Shown: one piece after another, positions 34,802 to 45,629 of the stretch
How the letters are laid out: every line of letters begins with the position of its first letter
Position numbering within the stretch: position 1 is the stretch's first letter
DNA from: Pseudomonas syringae pv. cilantro
Lineage (GTDB): Bacteria > Pseudomonadota > Gammaproteobacteria > Pseudomonadales > Pseudomonadaceae
Assembly: GCF_001293775.1 (NCBI RefSeq)
Contig: NZ_LGLN01000029.1
Coordinates: forward strand, 60,605-124,604
Direction: 5' to 3'
DNA length: 64,000 nucleotides
Made by a program: the position numbers and the translations under genes
Notes under the pieces: generated by a model
Database searches by the model: none
What the model was told of the DNA's origin: nothing
What the model saw: only the letters and a program-made list of their open reading frames with translations

Positions 34802-36466
34802 TTAGCCGCGGTGACGGCCGCGGAAGTAGTTGATCAGCCCTTGAGTCGACGCATCGTCAGCCGGCTCTTCGGTTCCGCCAGTCAGACGCTGGTACACCGC
34901 CTTGCCCATTTCCTTGCCCAGCTCGACGCCCCACTGGTCAAACGCGTTGGTGCCCCAGATCACGCTCTGCACGAACACCTTGTGTTCATACATTGCCACC
35001 AGCGCGCCAAGACGGCGCGGGCTGATGCGCTCGACTACCAGCGTGTTGCTCGGGCGGTTGCCGGGAATGACCTTGTGCGGTGCCAGTTTCTGCACCTCTT
35101 TTTCGTCCATGCCTTTGTCACGCAGCTCGGCTTCGGCTTCGGCGCGGTTCTTGCCCATCATCAAGGCCTGGCTCTGCGACAGGCAGTTGGCGTACAGCCA
35201 CTGGTGGTGGTCGGCAACCGGGTTGAAGCTGACAATCGGCACAATGAAGTCGGCCGGAATCATCTGCGTACCCTGGTGCAGCAGCTGATGGTAAGCGTGC
35301 TGACCGTTGGCACCCACGCCGCCCCATATCACGGGCCCGGTGTCGGTCAGTGCAGGGCTGCCGTCCTGGCGCACGCTCTTGCCATTGGATTCCATGTCCA
35401 GCTGTTGCAAATGTTTGGTGATGTTGCGCAGGTAATGGTCGTACGGCAGGATCGCGTGGCTTTGCGCGCCCCAGAAGTTGCCGTACCAGACACCCAGCAG
35501 CGCCAGCAATACCGGCATGTTCTGCTCGAACGGCGCGCTCTGGAAATGCTGGTCCATGGTGTAGGCACCGGACAGCAGTTCCTTGAAGTTGGACATGCCG
35601 ATGGCCAGTGCGATAGGCAGACCGATCGCCGACCACAGCGAGTAGCGACCGCCGACCCAATCCCACATCGGGAAGATGTTTTCTTCGCGGATACCGAAGG
35701 CCACAGCGGCGGCATTGTTGCTGGAAACCGCGATGAAGTGGCGATGCAGTTCCTGCTCCGAACCGCCTTGAGCCAGGTACCAGGCACGGGCAGCCTGAGC
35801 GTTTTTCAGCGTTTCCAGTGTATTGAAAGACTTCGACGAGACGATGAACAAAGTGGTCTCGGCGCGAATCTTCATCGACAGCTCATGGAACTCGCTGCCA
35901 TCGATGTTCGCCAGGTAGTGACAACGCACGCCTTTGTGCGCGTAGGCCACCAGGGCTTCGGAAACCAGTTCCGGGCCGAGGAACGAGCCGCCGATGCCGA
36001 TGTTCACCACGTCGGTGATCGGCTTCTCGGTGTAACCGCGCCACAGGCCGTCGTGGATGCGGCCGACCAGCTCGGTCATCTGGTTGAGCACGCGGTGCAC
36101 GTCCGGCATCACGTCGACACCGTTGACTTTCAGTTTGTCGCCTACCGGACGACGCAGTGCGGTGTGCAGTGCCGGGCGACCTTCGGATGAGTTGACCAGT
36201 TCGCCGTCGTACTGCGCTTTGATCGCTTCTTTGAGGCCCACCTCACCGGCCAGACTGACCAGCAGGTCGCGAGTCTCGGCGGTGATCAGGTTCTTGGAGT
36301 AGTCGAGAAACAGACCGGCGCTGCTGAGCGTGAACTGGCTGAAGCGCTGCGGATCGGCTTTGAACGCCTCACGCATGCTGAAGTCCTGCATGGACTGACG
36401 GTGTCTGGTCAACGCTTGCCAGGCGGGCAGAGCGGTCACATCGGAAGGATTGCGGTAGTACGCCAT
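34802..36466 (-). CDS. pgi: Glucose-6-phosphate isomerase
   Basis: A 554-aa full-length phosphoglucose isomerase interconverting glucose 6-phosphate and fructose 6-phosphate. Signatures include [54 protein letters not shown] and the C-terminal [15 protein letters not shown] containing the catalytic Lys. In Pseudomonas, which lacks phosphofructokinase for glucose 6-phosphate, this enzyme serves gluconeogenesis and exopolysaccharide precursor supply. Read in the same direction as panB-panC, 251 bp after panC. Confidence 0.97.
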   Translation of the reverse strand: MAYYRNPSDVTALPAWQALTRHRQSMQDFSMREAFKADPQRFSQFTLSSAGLFLDYSKNLITAETRDLLVSLAGEVGLKEAIKAQYDGELVNSSEGRPALHTALRRPVGDKLKVNGVDVMPDVHRVLNQMTELVGRIHDGLWRGYTEKPITDVVNIGIGGSFLGPELVSEALVAYAHKGVRCHYLANIDGSEFHELSMKIRAETTLFIVSSKSFNTLETLKNAQAARAWYLAQGGSEQELHRHFIAVSSNNAAAVAFGIREENIFPMWDWVGGRYSLWSAIGLPIALAIGMSNFKELLSGAYTMDQHFQSAPFEQNMPVLLALLGVWYGNFWGAQSHAILPYDHYLRNITKHLQQLDMESNGKSVRQDGSPALTDTGPVIWGGVGANGQHAYHQLLHQGTQMIPADFIVPIVSFNPVADHHQWLYANCLSQSQALMMGKNRAEAEAELRDKGMDEKEVQKLAPHKVIPGNRPSNTLVVERISPRRLGALVAMYEHKVFVQSVIWGTNAFDQWGVELGKEMGKAVYQRLTGGTEEPADDASTQGLINYFRGRHRG

Positions 36467-36717
36467 CGCTGCGGGTTTCCTTTAACGGGTTCGGTCCTGG
36501 ATATTTTTAGAGCGAGGTTGCAAGCTTTCTCACTGGCTATACGTCGCAGACTACCCTTCACGTTCCTGTTTGTCTGCGCCTCGTCCTACTTGACCCCGGT
36601 ACTTTTTCGCACGCAAGAAACCGGGGGTTTCACTCGAATATGGTCGATTGTGGTTCAGGCAACCTGTACCGGTATGGCATTTCAGGTGCGGCTTAGTTCA
36701 TTGGCCGGTGAATCCCT

Positions 36718-37569
36718 TCAGCTTCTGGTCAGGTGCAGATTGTCGATCAGTCGGGTCGTGCCCAGAAACGCAGCGGCCAGAATCACCACATCACGATCCT
36801 GTGCCGTTGCCGGACGCAGGCTGCCGGCTTCGCAGATTTCCAGGTAATCGATGCGGAAACCGGCCGCTTCCAGTTGCTGCTTTTTGCCGCTCAGCAACGT
36901 CGCCAGATCCTGCTCGCCGGCGCGCAGGGCGTCGGCGGTCTGGCGGATGGCCTGATACAGCGCAGGAGCCGTCGCGCGTTGAGCTTCGCTCAGGTATCCA
37001 TTGCGTGATGACAGCGCCAGGCCGTCGTCGGCGCGCACGGTCGGTTCGCCGATGATCTGGATCGGCATGTTCAGATCACGAACCATGGCGCGGATGACCG
37101 CCAGTTGCTGGAAATCTTTCTCACCGAAAATCGCCAGATCGGGTTGCACCATATTGAATAGCTTGCTGACCACGGTGGCGACGCCTTCGAAATGACCGGG
37201 GCGGCTGGCACCGCACAAGCCTTGCGACAGGTGTGGCACGCTGACGATGGTCTGGCTGGCTGTGCCATGCGGGTACATTTCTTCGACGCTGGGCGTGAAC
37301 AGCAGATTGCAGCCAGCCTGCAGCAGTTTTTCCTGATCGGCCGCCAGGGTGCGAGGGTAGGTCGCGAGGTCTTCCTTGGGGCCGAACTGCAACGGATTAA
37401 CGAAAATGGTCGCAACCACGAAATCGGCGCGCTGAGCGGCCTTGGCGACCAGCGCGGCATGCCCGCTATGCAGGTTGCCCATGGTCGGCGTCAACGCGAT
37501 GCGCTTGCCTTCGCCGCGGGCGCGCGCAATAACTGCACGCAGTTCCTGGACGGTTTTAACTGTGTTCAT
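36718..37569 (-). CDS. panC: Pantoate--beta-alanine ligase
   Basis: A 283-aa pantothenate synthetase that joins pantoate and beta-alanine with ATP. It has the HIGH-like adenylate motif [15 protein letters not shown] at the N-terminus, [21 protein letters not shown] and the KMSKS-region [10 protein letters not shown]. The start at 37569 (MNTVKTV) overlaps the panB stop by 4 nt (ATGA); the longer in-frame extension overlaps panB and is a shadow. Confidence 0.96.
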   Translation of the reverse strand: MNTVKTVQELRAVIARARGEGKRIALTPTMGNLHSGHAALVAKAAQRADFVVATIFVNPLQFGPKEDLATYPRTLAADQEKLLQAGCNLLFTPSVEEMYPHGTASQTIVSVPHLSQGLCGASRPGHFEGVATVVSKLFNMVQPDLAIFGEKDFQQLAVIRAMVRDLNMPIQIIGEPTVRADDGLALSSRNGYLSEAQRATAPALYQAIRQTADALRAGEQDLATLLSGKKQQLEAAGFRIDYLEICEAGSLRPATAQDRDVVILAAAFLGTTRLIDNLHLTRS

Positions 37570-38366
37570 GCCGAGAATCCGTGTTCGATGGCCGGAAAGC
37601 TGACGTCTTTGACGGCGGCCACGTAGGCCTGAATGGCGGACTGGATGTCTGGCTGGCCGATCATGAAGTTCTTCACGAACTTGGGCACACGTCCGCTGAT
37701 GGACAGGCCCAGCATGTCGTGCAGCACCAGGACCTGGCCGTCCGTGGCGCTGCCTGCGCCGATGCCGATCACCGGGACGCTCACGGCCTGGGTGATTTCC
37801 TCGGCCAGTTCGCTGGGCACGCATTCCAACAGAATCATCGCTGCGCCAGCCTGTTCCAGCGCGATGGCATCGGCGCGCATCTGCCGTGCCTGAGCTTCCA
37901 GACGGCCCTGAACCTTGTAGCCGCCCAGCACGTTGACCGACTGCGGCGTCAGGCCCATGTGGGCGCAGACCGGAATCCCGCGTTCGGCCAGCAGGCGAAT
38001 GGATTCACCGAGCCAGGCAGCGCCTTCGACCTTGATCATGTGCGCACCGGCCTGCATCAGTGTGGTGCTGTTGAGGAAGGTCTGTTCCAGCGTGGCGTTG
38101 GCCATGAACGGCAGGTCGGCAAGTATCAGCGCGCCTGCATTGCCGCGTTTGACACAAGCAACGTGGTAGGCCGTTTCGGCCGTGGTGACAGGCAGCGTGC
38201 TGTCATGACCTTGCAGGACCATGCCCAGCGAGTCGCCTATCAGCAGCACTTCGACACCAGCCTGGCAGGCTGTGTGCGCGAAAGTTGCGTCGTAGCAGGT
38301 CAGCATGGTGATTTTTTCACCTTTCTGCTTCATGGCCAGCAACGACGTAACGGTTATGTTCGGCAT
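37566..38366 (-). CDS. panB: 3-methyl-2-oxobutanoate hydroxymethyltransferase
   Basis: A 266-aa TIM-barrel enzyme that makes ketopantoate from ketoisovalerate, using methylenetetrahydrofolate, the first step of pantothenate synthesis. Motifs: [33 protein letters not shown] (metal site), [11 protein letters not shown] and [21 protein letters not shown]. The start at 38366 ([16 protein letters not shown]) gives the family length. Ketoisovalerate comes from the ilv pathway encoded at 57.9-61.2 kb in this window. folK lies upstream and its folate product links to the PanB cofactor. Confidence 0.96.
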   Translation of the reverse strand: MPNITVTSLLAMKQKGEKITMLTCYDATFAHTACQAGVEVLLIGDSLGMVLQGHDSTLPVTTAETAYHVACVKRGNAGALILADLPFMANATLEQTFLNSTTLMQAGAHMIKVEGAAWLGESIRLLAERGIPVCAHMGLTPQSVNVLGGYKVQGRLEAQARQMRADAIALEQAGAAMILLECVPSELAEEITQAVSVPVIGIGAGSATDGQVLVLHDMLGLSISGRVPKFVKNFMIGQPDIQSAIQAYVAAVKDVSFPAIEHGFSA

Positions 38367-38594
38367 GTAAAGTCCTCCATCAGGCGCTGTGAAGACAGGT
38401 ATGCAGCGCGTGAGAGTCATTCTGGAAAAGCAGGCACACCGTCGTGTCGCGGTGTTTTGCAAAGGCCTGTTTCGCACCCGTTCGCCAGTGGTCTGGCGGC
38501 GGGAGGCCTATCTTCGTGAGGAGGGGGCGTGAAGTCAATTGAAGGTGTTACCTGTGTGCCGGATCGGTTACACAACTGAGGTAACAGACTGACG

Positions 38595-39101
38595 CTATGC
38601 GGCGCCAGGCAGGCGCTCCAGCCCGGCGAACGGGCATTCGCCGAGCAACTGATTCAGCTCGCGGCCATCCGCCAGAATCAGTCCGGGAGCCAGCTCTGCC
38701 AGCGGGTACAGCACGAACGCTCGAGCCTGAATGTGGTAATGCGGCACTTTGAGGCGCGGCTCGTCGATGACGCGATCGCCGAAGAGCAGAATATCGAGGT
38801 CCAGCGTGCGTGGCCCCCAACGTTCGTGACGTTCACGGCCCTGATCCAGTTCGATGGCTTGCAGCGCGTCGAGCAGCGCCAAGGGCGACAGAGAGGTGTC
38901 GAGCGCTGCTACGGCGTTGGTGAAGCGCGGCTGACCGGGCAGCAACGAGTCACTGACAAAAAAGGACGACACGCCAGCCATCTCACTGCCGGGCAATTGC
39001 GCCAGCGCCTTGAGCGCCTGGCGCAACTGCTCGGCCGGGTCAGCGAGGTTGCTGCCCAGGCCGATGTACACACGTTCGCGGGCCACCAGCGGTTTACTCA
39101 C
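38595..39101 (-). CDS. folK: 2-amino-4-hydroxy-6-hydroxymethyldihydropteridine pyrophosphokinase
   Basis: A 168-aa HPPK of folate synthesis. The motifs are YIGLGSNLADP at the N-terminus, FTNAVAALDT and the signature RWGPRTLDLDILLFG with HYHIQARAFVLYPLAEL. Starts at GTG 39101, overlapping the pcnB stop by 8 nt (GTGAGTAA), as in the conserved pcnB-folK pair. The ATG at 39173 would add 24 residues inside pcnB and is rejected. Confidence 0.94.
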   Translation of the reverse strand: MSKPLVARERVYIGLGSNLADPAEQLRQALKALAQLPGSEMAGVSSFFVSDSLLPGQPRFTNAVAALDTSLSPLALLDALQAIELDQGRERHERWGPRTLDLDILLFGDRVIDEPRLKVPHYHIQARAFVLYPLAELAPGLILADGRELNQLLGECPFAGLERLPGAA

Positions 39102-40497
39102 CGCTTTGCGCTTCGCCGCTGGTGCGCTTGCGCTTGGCACCGGTGTTGCGACGCCGTTTGCGCGGCGCAGCACCTGCGGCCTCGGGCTTGTTGCTCAGGT
39201 CCCGGATCATGTCGCGACGCTCGCTGTCGTTGCAGTCCTGATAATCGGTCCACCATTGGCCGAGACCGTCAGTCTGCTCGCCGGCGCTTTCACGCAGCAG
39301 CAGGAAGTCGTAACCGGCACGGAAGCGCGAGTTGTCCAGCAGCAGGTCGGCACGTTTGCCTGATCGACGCGGCAGACGCTCCTGCATGTCCCATATTTCG
39401 CGGATCGGCAGGGTGAAGCGCTTGGGAATCGCGATGCGCTGGCACTGCTCGATGATCAGCTCATGAGCAGCGTCCTGCATGGCCGCAATCGGCGGCATGC
39501 CACGTTCCTGCGCACGCAGCACCTTGGCCGGCAGCGCAGGCCAGAGCAGGGCGGCAAACAGAAACGCCGGGGTGACCGGTTTGTTCTGCTTGATGCGCAG
39601 GTCAGTGTTGAGCAAGGCGTTGCTGATCAGGGTGTGGGTGTACGTCGGGTTGTATTCCAGCGCTTTGGAACTGGCCGGAAACAACGGTTCGAACAGCTCC
39701 AGGTCGACCAGCATCTCAAAGGTCGGCGCAGCGTAGCCGGAGAGGAACAGTTTGAGCACTTCTTCGAACAGTCGCGCCGAAGGAATATCACGCAGCATCG
39801 GCGCCAGGGCGCGGATCGGCTGAGCGCTGTGTTTCTCGATGCCGAAATCCAGCTTGGCGGCGAAACGCACCGCGCGCAGCATGCGCACCGGGTCTTCTTT
39901 ATAGCGCTGTTCCGGATCGCCGATCAGACGGATCAGGCGATTGCGGATGTCGTGCACGCCGTTGGCGTAATCCAGAACCCGCTCGCTGACCGGATCGTAA
40001 TACAGCGCGTTGATCGTGAAGTCGCGACGCTGGGCGTCTTCTTCAAGTGTGCCGTAAACGTTGTCACGCAGGATGCGCCCGCTTTCGTTGCGCGAGGACT
40101 GATTGCTGTCCTCTTCTTCGTCATCCTGAGGATGATTGGCGCGGAACGTCGCGACTTCGATGATTTCGCGACCGAAGTGGATGTGCACCAGCTTGAACCG
40201 GCGGCCGATGATCCGCGCATTGCGGAATTCGGCCCGTACCTGTTCTGGCGTGGCGCTGGTGGCAACGTCGAAATCCTTGGGCGTGATATTGAGCATCATG
40301 TCGCGAACGCAACCACCGACCAGATAGGCCTGGTAGCCGGCGTTCTGCAAACGCTCGACGATATTGACGGCATAGCGGCTGAATTGGCTGCGCTGCAGCG
40401 AGTGCTGGCTGCTGTTGAGCACTTCAGGCGTTGTACGCGTATGTTGCTGCGGTTTGCGCAGTGGGGAACGAAATGACTGGAACAACTTCTTCAGCAT
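39094..40497 (-). CDS. pcnB: Poly(A) polymerase I
   Basis: A 467-aa nucleotidyltransferase that adds 3' poly(A) tails to RNA, aiding decay. Class II NTase features: YLVGGCVRDMMLNITPKDFDVAT with the catalytic Asp pair, RRFKLVHIHFG, RRDFTINALYYDP and EDPVRMLRAVRFAAKL. A basic C-terminal tail (RKRRRNTGAKRKR) is typical of PcnB rather than CCA-adding enzymes. Start at 40497 (MLKKLFQSFRSPL); the frame continues upstream 24 codons without family resemblance. It is downstream of the crcZ sRNA. Confidence 0.95.
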   Translation of the reverse strand: MLKKLFQSFRSPLRKPQQHTRTTPEVLNSSQHSLQRSQFSRYAVNIVERLQNAGYQAYLVGGCVRDMMLNITPKDFDVATSATPEQVRAEFRNARIIGRRFKLVHIHFGREIIEVATFRANHPQDDEEEDSNQSSRNESGRILRDNVYGTLEEDAQRRDFTINALYYDPVSERVLDYANGVHDIRNRLIRLIGDPEQRYKEDPVRMLRAVRFAAKLDFGIEKHSAQPIRALAPMLRDIPSARLFEEVLKLFLSGYAAPTFEMLVDLELFEPLFPASSKALEYNPTYTHTLISNALLNTDLRIKQNKPVTPAFLFAALLWPALPAKVLRAQERGMPPIAAMQDAAHELIIEQCQRIAIPKRFTLPIREIWDMQERLPRRSGKRADLLLDNSRFRAGYDFLLLRESAGEQTDGLGQWWTDYQDCNDSERRDMIRDLSNKPEAAGAAPRKRRRNTGAKRKRTSGEAQSGE

Positions 40498-40668
40498 GGG
40501 ATGCACTGTTTGAAGGAATATTCGGCCAAAAACGGGGAATGACCGCATGATGGGTCGGGATTCTAGCATTTAGTCGAGGGATGGTGTAGGAAGCTGTCGC
40601 GGAAGGGACAAACTATGGCGCGGAGCCATGTTTCAAGAGCCGGTTTCGGTTGCAGCCGGAGAAGCTAC

Positions 40669-41027
40669 CGGGGGAGCCGAAGCTCCCCCAAAGTGTGTGC
40701 TCTTTATTGTTGTTTTCTGTTCGGGCTTCTTGTTTTTATTGAGTGCCCATTCACGAGACTTTCGTCTGTGAAACCTCCCAATCGGGAGTCAAGAGCAAAC
40801 GGATTGCTTTGGTCGCTGCGTTGCAATGATCATTCGATCCAACCAGTTCAGGCGCTACCTAAGGGTAGTTTTTGTTGTTCTCGGCCTGGTTGCGGGGCAA
40901 GCCCCAAATACAACTCCTCTCCAAAAGAATCAGTTAGCTGCGCCTCCGCCGTGTTGTTCTTGTTATGCGTGAGTCGATTCGTATTGTTTTTATTGTGGGT
41001 GTCGTACGGCTTGTTGTTCTTCTTGTA
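40669..41027 (-). ncRNA. crcZ: CrcZ small RNA (Hfq/Crc decoy)
   Basis: This non-coding RNA sits between cbrB and pcnB, as in all Pseudomonas. From the expected start near 41027 the transcript carries about six A-rich Crc/Hfq (CA) motifs of AANAANAA type, for example AAGAACAACAAG (from 41008), CAATAAAAACAATA (from 40998), AACAAGAACAACAC (from 40970), GAACAACAAAAAC and GAAAACAACAATAAAG. It sequesters Hfq/Crc and relieves carbon catabolite repression. A hairpin GGGGGAGC-TTCG-GCTCCCCC (40670-40689) may mark the 3' end, but without a clear T run; the true end could lie up to about 40620. Open frames on both strands here are not genes. Confidence 0.85.
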
Positions 41028-41037
41028 CCAAACATAT

Positions 41038-41054
41038 AGCAGAAGCTGTGCCAA
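41038..41054 (-). promoter_or_regulatory. Sigma-54 promoter of crcZ
   Basis: Read leftward, TTGGCACAGCTTCTGCT has GG and GC separated by exactly 10 nt (GG at 41052-41051, GC at 41040-41039). This is the RpoN promoter expected for CbrB-activated crcZ, with start near 41027. Confidence 0.88.
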
Positions 41055-41064
41055 CTTTGGCGAA

Positions 41065-41081
41065 GCCCCGGAAATCGGGGC
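41065..41081. repeat. Hairpin GCCCCG-N5-CGGGGC between UAS and crcZ promoter
   Basis: A 6-bp GC-rich inverted repeat, 11 bp upstream of the sigma-54 promoter. It may bend or separate the CbrB site from the promoter, or be a remnant terminator stem; the role is not known. Confidence 0.5.
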
Positions 41082-41112
41082 CTTGAGGTGTTCAGCGGTT
41101 TTCCTTGGGCGT

Positions 41113-41150
41113 AAAAAAGCCGGGCCTGCGTTACCGTAAGACCCGGCTTA
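41113..41150 (-). terminator. Terminator of the cbrAB transcript
   Basis: Read leftward, AAGCCGGGTCT pairs with AGGCCCGGCTT around an 11-nt loop and is followed by a T run (41113-41118 as A on the plus strand). It lies 75 bp after the cbrB stop. Confidence 0.85.
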
Positions 41151-41176
41151 TGTTACGTGGAGTGTTTGCGGTAACA
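41151..41176. promoter_or_regulatory. CbrB upstream activating site TGTTAC-N14-GTAACA
   Basis: An exact match to the CbrB consensus of interrupted palindromic half-sites separated by 14 nt. Located about 100 bp upstream of the crcZ sigma-54 promoter, between the cbrB stop and its terminator. Confidence 0.88.
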
Positions 41177-41224
41177 GTTTGTGCTCAGCCCTGTGCACCG
41201 CGTGCCAGAGCCTCGCACAGGTTT

Positions 41225-42658
41225 TCAGGTTTCGTTGGCTACGCCTTTGCGACGCGGAATGCCCAGGCGCTGGCGACGCTCCCACAGACACTTGCGACTG
41301 ACGCCCAGTTTGCGCGCCAGTTCGGTTTCGGTCATGTGGTCCTGGTGCTCCAGAACGAAGTGCTGAAAGTAATCTTCCAGCGAGAGGTCTTCGCTCGGTT
41401 CGCTGCCGGTGGTGTTCGAGGAGCCGGGCAGCGGCGCCATGCCCATGTACTCGTCGTCATCGAGACCGTCCAGTTCAATGTCGATACCCAGCAGGTCGGC
41501 GGTGATGTCCGGGTTTTCGCAAAGAATCACCGAGCGCTCCACGGCGTTTTCCAGCTCGCGCACGTTGCCCGGCCAGCTGTAATGACGGATGGCCTGTTCG
41601 GCATCGGGTGCAAACTTCAAGTCGTCGCGACCGGCCTTGGCGCTCTGGCGCACCAGAAACGCTTGTGCAATTTCCAGTACGTCGCTGCCGCGCTCGCGCA
41701 ACGCGGGCAGTTTGAGGGCGATAACGTGCAGACGGTAGAACAGGTCTTCGCGGAATTCGCCGTTCTTGGCCAGGGTCTTGAGGTCGCGGTGGGTCGCCGC
41801 AATCAGGCGCACATCGACCTTTTGGGATTGCACCGAGCCGACCCGACGAATCTCGCCTTCCTGCAATACGCGCAGCAGTCGCGCCTGGGCTTCCAGCGGC
41901 AACTCGCCGATCTCGTCGAGAAATAACGTGCCGCCGTCCGCCGCTTCGACCAGACCGGCACGACCGGCGCTGGCGCCAGTGAATGCGCCTTTCTCATGGC
42001 CGAACAGCTCGGACTCGATCAGCGATTCAGGGATCGCCGCGCAGTTGACCGAAATCATCGGCGCCTTGGCCCGGCGTGAAAGATTGTGCAGTGCGCGAGC
42101 GACCAGTTCCTTGCCGGTACCCGACTCACCCTGAACCAGTACGTTGGAATCGGTCGGCGCGACTTTGCGGATCTTGCTGTACAGATCGAGCATCGGCGGG
42201 CAGGAGCCAATGATGCCGATTTCGCCACTGGCGTTCTGCGAGGTGGCTTTTTCGGTACCGTTCACCTTGCTGATGGCACTGCGTTCGGCCTGCAGGCTCT
42301 TCACGGTCTGACGATCGCGCAGGATGCGCGAAACGGCCTGAAGCATTTCGTCGTGATCGAACGGTTTGGCGATGTAATCCACCGCGCCCATCTTCATCGA
42401 ATCGACAGCCGAGCGCAGACTGGCGTAACTGGTCATGATCAGCACCGGTTTGCCTTCGCCCAGTTTGATCAGTTCGGTGCCGGGTGCGCCGGGCAGGCGC
42501 AAGTCGCTGACAATCAGATCAAATGACGGGATGCTGAAACGTTCCTGAGCTTCCTGAACGGAGCCCGCTTCACTGACCTCATACTGATTGCGTTCGAGCA
42601 GACGACGCAGGGCTGAGCGGATAATCGTTTCGTCTTCGACGATCAAAATATGCGGCAT
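41225..42658 (-). CDS. cbrB: Sigma-54-dependent response regulator CbrB
   Basis: A 477-aa NtrC-family activator. Receiver domain with phospho-acceptor Asp52 ([11 protein letters not shown]); AAA+ domain with Walker A GESGTGKE and the sigma-54 contact loop GAFTGA; C-terminal Fis-type HTH ([21 protein letters not shown]). It activates crcZ and catabolic genes when preferred carbon is limiting. ATG 42658 starts the receiver domain ([10 protein letters not shown]); upstream in-frame codons are in the cbrA-cbrB spacer. The binding site and promoter it uses are visible just downstream. Confidence 0.96.
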   Translation of the reverse strand: MPHILIVEDETIIRSALRRLLERNQYEVSEAGSVQEAQERFSIPSFDLIVSDLRLPGAPGTELIKLGEGKPVLIMTSYASLRSAVDSMKMGAVDYIAKPFDHDEMLQAVSRILRDRQTVKSLQAERSAISKVNGTEKATSQNASGEIGIIGSCPPMLDLYSKIRKVAPTDSNVLVQGESGTGKELVARALHNLSRRAKAPMISVNCAAIPESLIESELFGHEKGAFTGASAGRAGLVEAADGGTLFLDEIGELPLEAQARLLRVLQEGEIRRVGSVQSQKVDVRLIAATHRDLKTLAKNGEFREDLFYRLHVIALKLPALRERGSDVLEIAQAFLVRQSAKAGRDDLKFAPDAEQAIRHYSWPGNVRELENAVERSVILCENPDITADLLGIDIELDGLDDDEYMGMAPLPGSSNTTGSEPSEDLSLEDYFQHFVLEHQDHMTETELARKLGVSRKCLWERRQRLGIPRRKGVANET

Positions 42659-42680
42659 TGATTCAGTTCTCTCGACGGTC

Positions 42681-45629
42681 TCAGTTCGCGGTGGACGTCG
42701 CGTCGACATGGCGTGGCAAGGTCACCCGAATACGAGTACCACGCTGTTGCTCGGGATCGGCCGGGCTGTCGATAGTGATCTGTCCATAATGCTCTTCAAC
42801 GATGGAATAGACCAGCGCAAGGCCAAGTCCGGTTCCTTCGCCAGGATCTTTGGTGGTAAAGAAGGGTTCGAACAAACGGTCCATGATGGCCTTTGGAATT
42901 CCACTGCCTTCGTCTTCGACGATGAGGTCGACGGTGTGCTCGAATACTTCGCTTTTGACCCGCACTGCGCTGCCCGCCGGGGATGCGTCACGGGCGTTGG
43001 ACAGCAGATTGATCAAGACCTGCGCCAGACGTTGCGGATCACCGATGGCCCAGTGTTCGGGGTTGCACAGGTTGTAGAAGTGTACTTCGAAATTACGCCG
43101 GTTCAGCGCCAGCAGACCGATAGCATCCTGAGCCACTTCGGCCAGACAGACGGCTTCGTCGCTATGCTGATGCGCGCCGGCATGGGCAAAACTCATCAGT
43201 GACTGGACGATCCGCGACACGCGCTTGGTCTGCTCAAGGATCTGGCTGCTGATTTCCTTCAGTTCGCTGTCTTCTTCGCGCTCTTCACGCAGGTTCTGCG
43301 CAAGGCAGGCAATGCCGGTGATCGGATTGCCGATCTCATGCGCCACGCCTGCCGCCAGCCGGCCGATGCTGGCCAGACGCTCGGAATGCACCAGCTTGTC
43401 TTCGAGCATCTGGGTGTCGGTCAGGTCTTCGACCAGCAACACCAGGCCGCTGTTGCCGGGTGCCAGTGGTTCGTTGATCGCCGCCTTGTGCAGGTTGAGC
43501 CAGCGGGTCTGCCCGTCAAGGCCGAGTTTCTGCTTGTGCAAATGCTCGTCCGGCACACTGGTGAAGCCGGTCAACAGGCTTTTCCAGGGTTCGGCGATGG
43601 TGTCCAGACGCGAGCCTACGACCCGTTGCGCGACGATTCCAGTCAGCTCTTCCATGGCCCGGTTCCACATCAGAATCTCGTGGTCTTCGGCCAGAGAGCA
43701 CACACCCATCGGCAGTTCCTGCAGCGTCTGGCGGTGGTAGCGGCGCAGGGCGTCGAGTTCGGCGGCGAGCCCGGTCAGGCGCGAGTGGTAATCCTCAAGC
43801 CGGCTTTCGATGAAGTGGATATCTTCGGTGACGTATTTCTCGCTGCCTGATTTATAGGGCAGGAAAGTTTCCACCATGTCCTGCGCAACGCTGGGGCCCA
43901 TCAGCCCCGACAGGTTGGCTTCGATCCGGTCGCGCAGACGACGCAGTGCATAAGGGCGGCGCTCGTCGAAGGGCAGATAAAGATCGCGCAGGGCCTGTTC
44001 GACTTCCTTCTGCGCGGCTTTCGCTCCCAGGGGTTTGGCCAGTTGCGTGGCGAACTCCTGAGGCGACACGGCATGCAGTTCGCGGCGTTGCGGGCGACTC
44101 ACGTTATCGACGGCGCAGGCTTCGGCTGCACTGACTTCTTCCGGGCTGGCGTTGGTAAACAGCGAAATCAGGGTGAACAGCAACACGTTGGCGGCCAGTG
44201 AGGCAATCGCCGCCATGTGCCAGCTGGTGTCGTCCAGCACGTAGATCATGTTCAGCCAGGGAATGTAGAAGCCCTGCAAGTTGCCGATCAGCGGCAGCAG
44301 CATGCTGATCACCCAGACCGCGATGCCCGCCAGCAAACCGGCGATGAAACCGCGCCGGTTGGCGGTCGGCCAGTACAGCACTGACAGCACGCCGGGCAGA
44401 AATTGCAGGGTCGCAACGAAGGCGACAATGCCGAGGTTGGCCAGATCCTGCTGGGCACCCAGCATCAAGTAGAAGGCGTAGCCCAGCGCGATGATCGCCA
44501 CGATCAGCCCGCGCCGGGTCCACTTCAGCCAGCGATAGATATTGCCTTCGGCCGGTGGCTGATAAAGCGGCAGCACCAGATGGTTGAGCGCCATGCCGGA
44601 CAGCGCCAGAGTGGTGACGATAATCAGCCCGCTGGCGGCTGACAGCCCGCCGACATAGGCAAGCATGGCCAGCGATTTGCTGTTGGCGGCGATGCCGATG
44701 CCGAGGGTGAAATATTCCGGGTTGGTGGTAGCGCCGAGCTTGAGCCCGGCCCACAGAATCAGCGGCACGGCGAGGCTGATCAACAGCAGAAACAGCGGCA
44801 GACCCCAACTGGCACTGACCAGCGAACGTGGGTTGAGGTTTTCCGTGAACGTCATGTGATACATGTGCGGCATGACGATGGCCGACGCGAAGAACACCAG
44901 CAGCAGCGTACGCCAAGGGCCTTCCTGCAACGGGGTGTGCAGTGAGGCGAGGGCGGTCTGGTTCTGCAGCAGCCACAATTCCAGCTGTTGCGGACCGTCG
45001 AACACGCCATACAAGGCATACAGCCCGACGCCGCCCAGCGCGATCAGCTTGATCAGCGACTCGAACGCGATGGCGAACACCAGCCCTTCATGCTTCTCGC
45101 GGGTCGCGATGTGCCGTGAGCCGAAGAAGATCGTGAACAGGGTGATCAGCGCGCAAAAGGCAACGGCGACCCTGTCCTGCACCGGTTCACGGGTCAGAAT
45201 GCTGATCGAGTCGGCCACTGCCTGAATCTGCAACGCCAGTAATGGCAGTACGCCGATCAGCATGAAGATAGTGGTCAGCGCGCCCGCCCAGGTGCTGCGA
45301 AAGCGAAAGGCGAACAGGTCGGCCAGCGATGAAAGCTGGTAAGTGCGGGTGATCTTGAGGATCGGGTAAAGCAGCACCGGCGCCAACAGGAAGGCCCCGG
45401 AAACGCCGAGGTAGCTGGACAGAAAGCCATAGCCGTATTTGTAGGCCAGCCCCACAGTACCGTAGAACGCCCAGGCACTGGCGTAGACACCGAGCGATAG
45501 CGTGTAGGTCAGCGGATGACGAATGATCCAGCGCGGAATCAGGCCGCGCTCGCTGACCCAGGCTACCGCGAACAGCAGCAACAGGTACGCGGCGCTGACC
45601 AGCAGCATCTGCGTCAGGCTAAAGCTCAT
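42681..45629 (-). CDS. cbrA: Sensor histidine kinase CbrA with SLC5/SSS transporter domain
   Basis: A ~982-aa hybrid membrane kinase. The N-terminal ~500 residues form a sodium/solute symporter-like domain with about 13 membrane helices. A cytosolic linker with PAS-like part ([25 protein letters not shown]), HisKA with the phosphorylated His ([13 protein letters not shown]) and HATPase_c with N, G1 and G2 boxes ([26 protein letters not shown]) follow. Senses carbon/nitrogen balance and may transport histidine. The start is either 45629 (MSFSLT) or 45635; both overlap the small upstream gene, implying coupled translation. Confidence 0.95.
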   Translation of the reverse strand: MSFSLTQMLLVSAAYLLLLFAVAWVSERGLIPRWIIRHPLTYTLSLGVYASAWAFYGTVGLAYKYGYGFLSSYLGVSGAFLLAPVLLYPILKITRTYQLSSLADLFAFRFRSTWAGALTTIFMLIGVLPLLALQIQAVADSISILTREPVQDRVAVAFCALITLFTIFFGSRHIATREKHEGLVFAIAFESLIKLIALGGVGLYALYGVFDGPQQLELWLLQNQTALASLHTPLQEGPWRTLLLVFFASAIVMPHMYHMTFTENLNPRSLVSASWGLPLFLLLISLAVPLILWAGLKLGATTNPEYFTLGIGIAANSKSLAMLAYVGGLSAASGLIIVTTLALSGMALNHLVLPLYQPPAEGNIYRWLKWTRRGLIVAIIALGYAFYLMLGAQQDLANLGIVAFVATLQFLPGVLSVLYWPTANRRGFIAGLLAGIAVWVISMLLPLIGNLQGFYIPWLNMIYVLDDTSWHMAAIASLAANVLLFTLISLFTNASPEEVSAAEACAVDNVSRPQRRELHAVSPQEFATQLAKPLGAKAAQKEVEQALRDLYLPFDERRPYALRRLRDRIEANLSGLMGPSVAQDMVETFLPYKSGSEKYVTEDIHFIESRLEDYHSRLTGLAAELDALRRYHRQTLQELPMGVCSLAEDHEILMWNRAMEELTGIVAQRVVGSRLDTIAEPWKSLLTGFTSVPDEHLHKQKLGLDGQTRWLNLHKAAINEPLAPGNSGLVLLVEDLTDTQMLEDKLVHSERLASIGRLAAGVAHEIGNPITGIACLAQNLREEREEDSELKEISSQILEQTKRVSRIVQSLMSFAHAGAHQHSDEAVCLAEVAQDAIGLLALNRRNFEVHFYNLCNPEHWAIGDPQRLAQVLINLLSNARDASPAGSAVRVKSEVFEHTVDLIVEDEGSGIPKAIMDRLFEPFFTTKDPGEGTGLGLALVYSIVEEHYGQITIDSPADPEQQRGTRIRVTLPRHVDATSTAN

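Noticed and set aside
40615..41139. Long plus-strand open frame (174 codons) and a short minus-strand frame across the cbrB-pcnB spacer
   Set aside because: The A-rich CA motifs, sigma-54 promoter, CbrB site and gene order identify crcZ; the Cys/Phe-rich or Asn/Lys-rich translations are by-products of those motifs.
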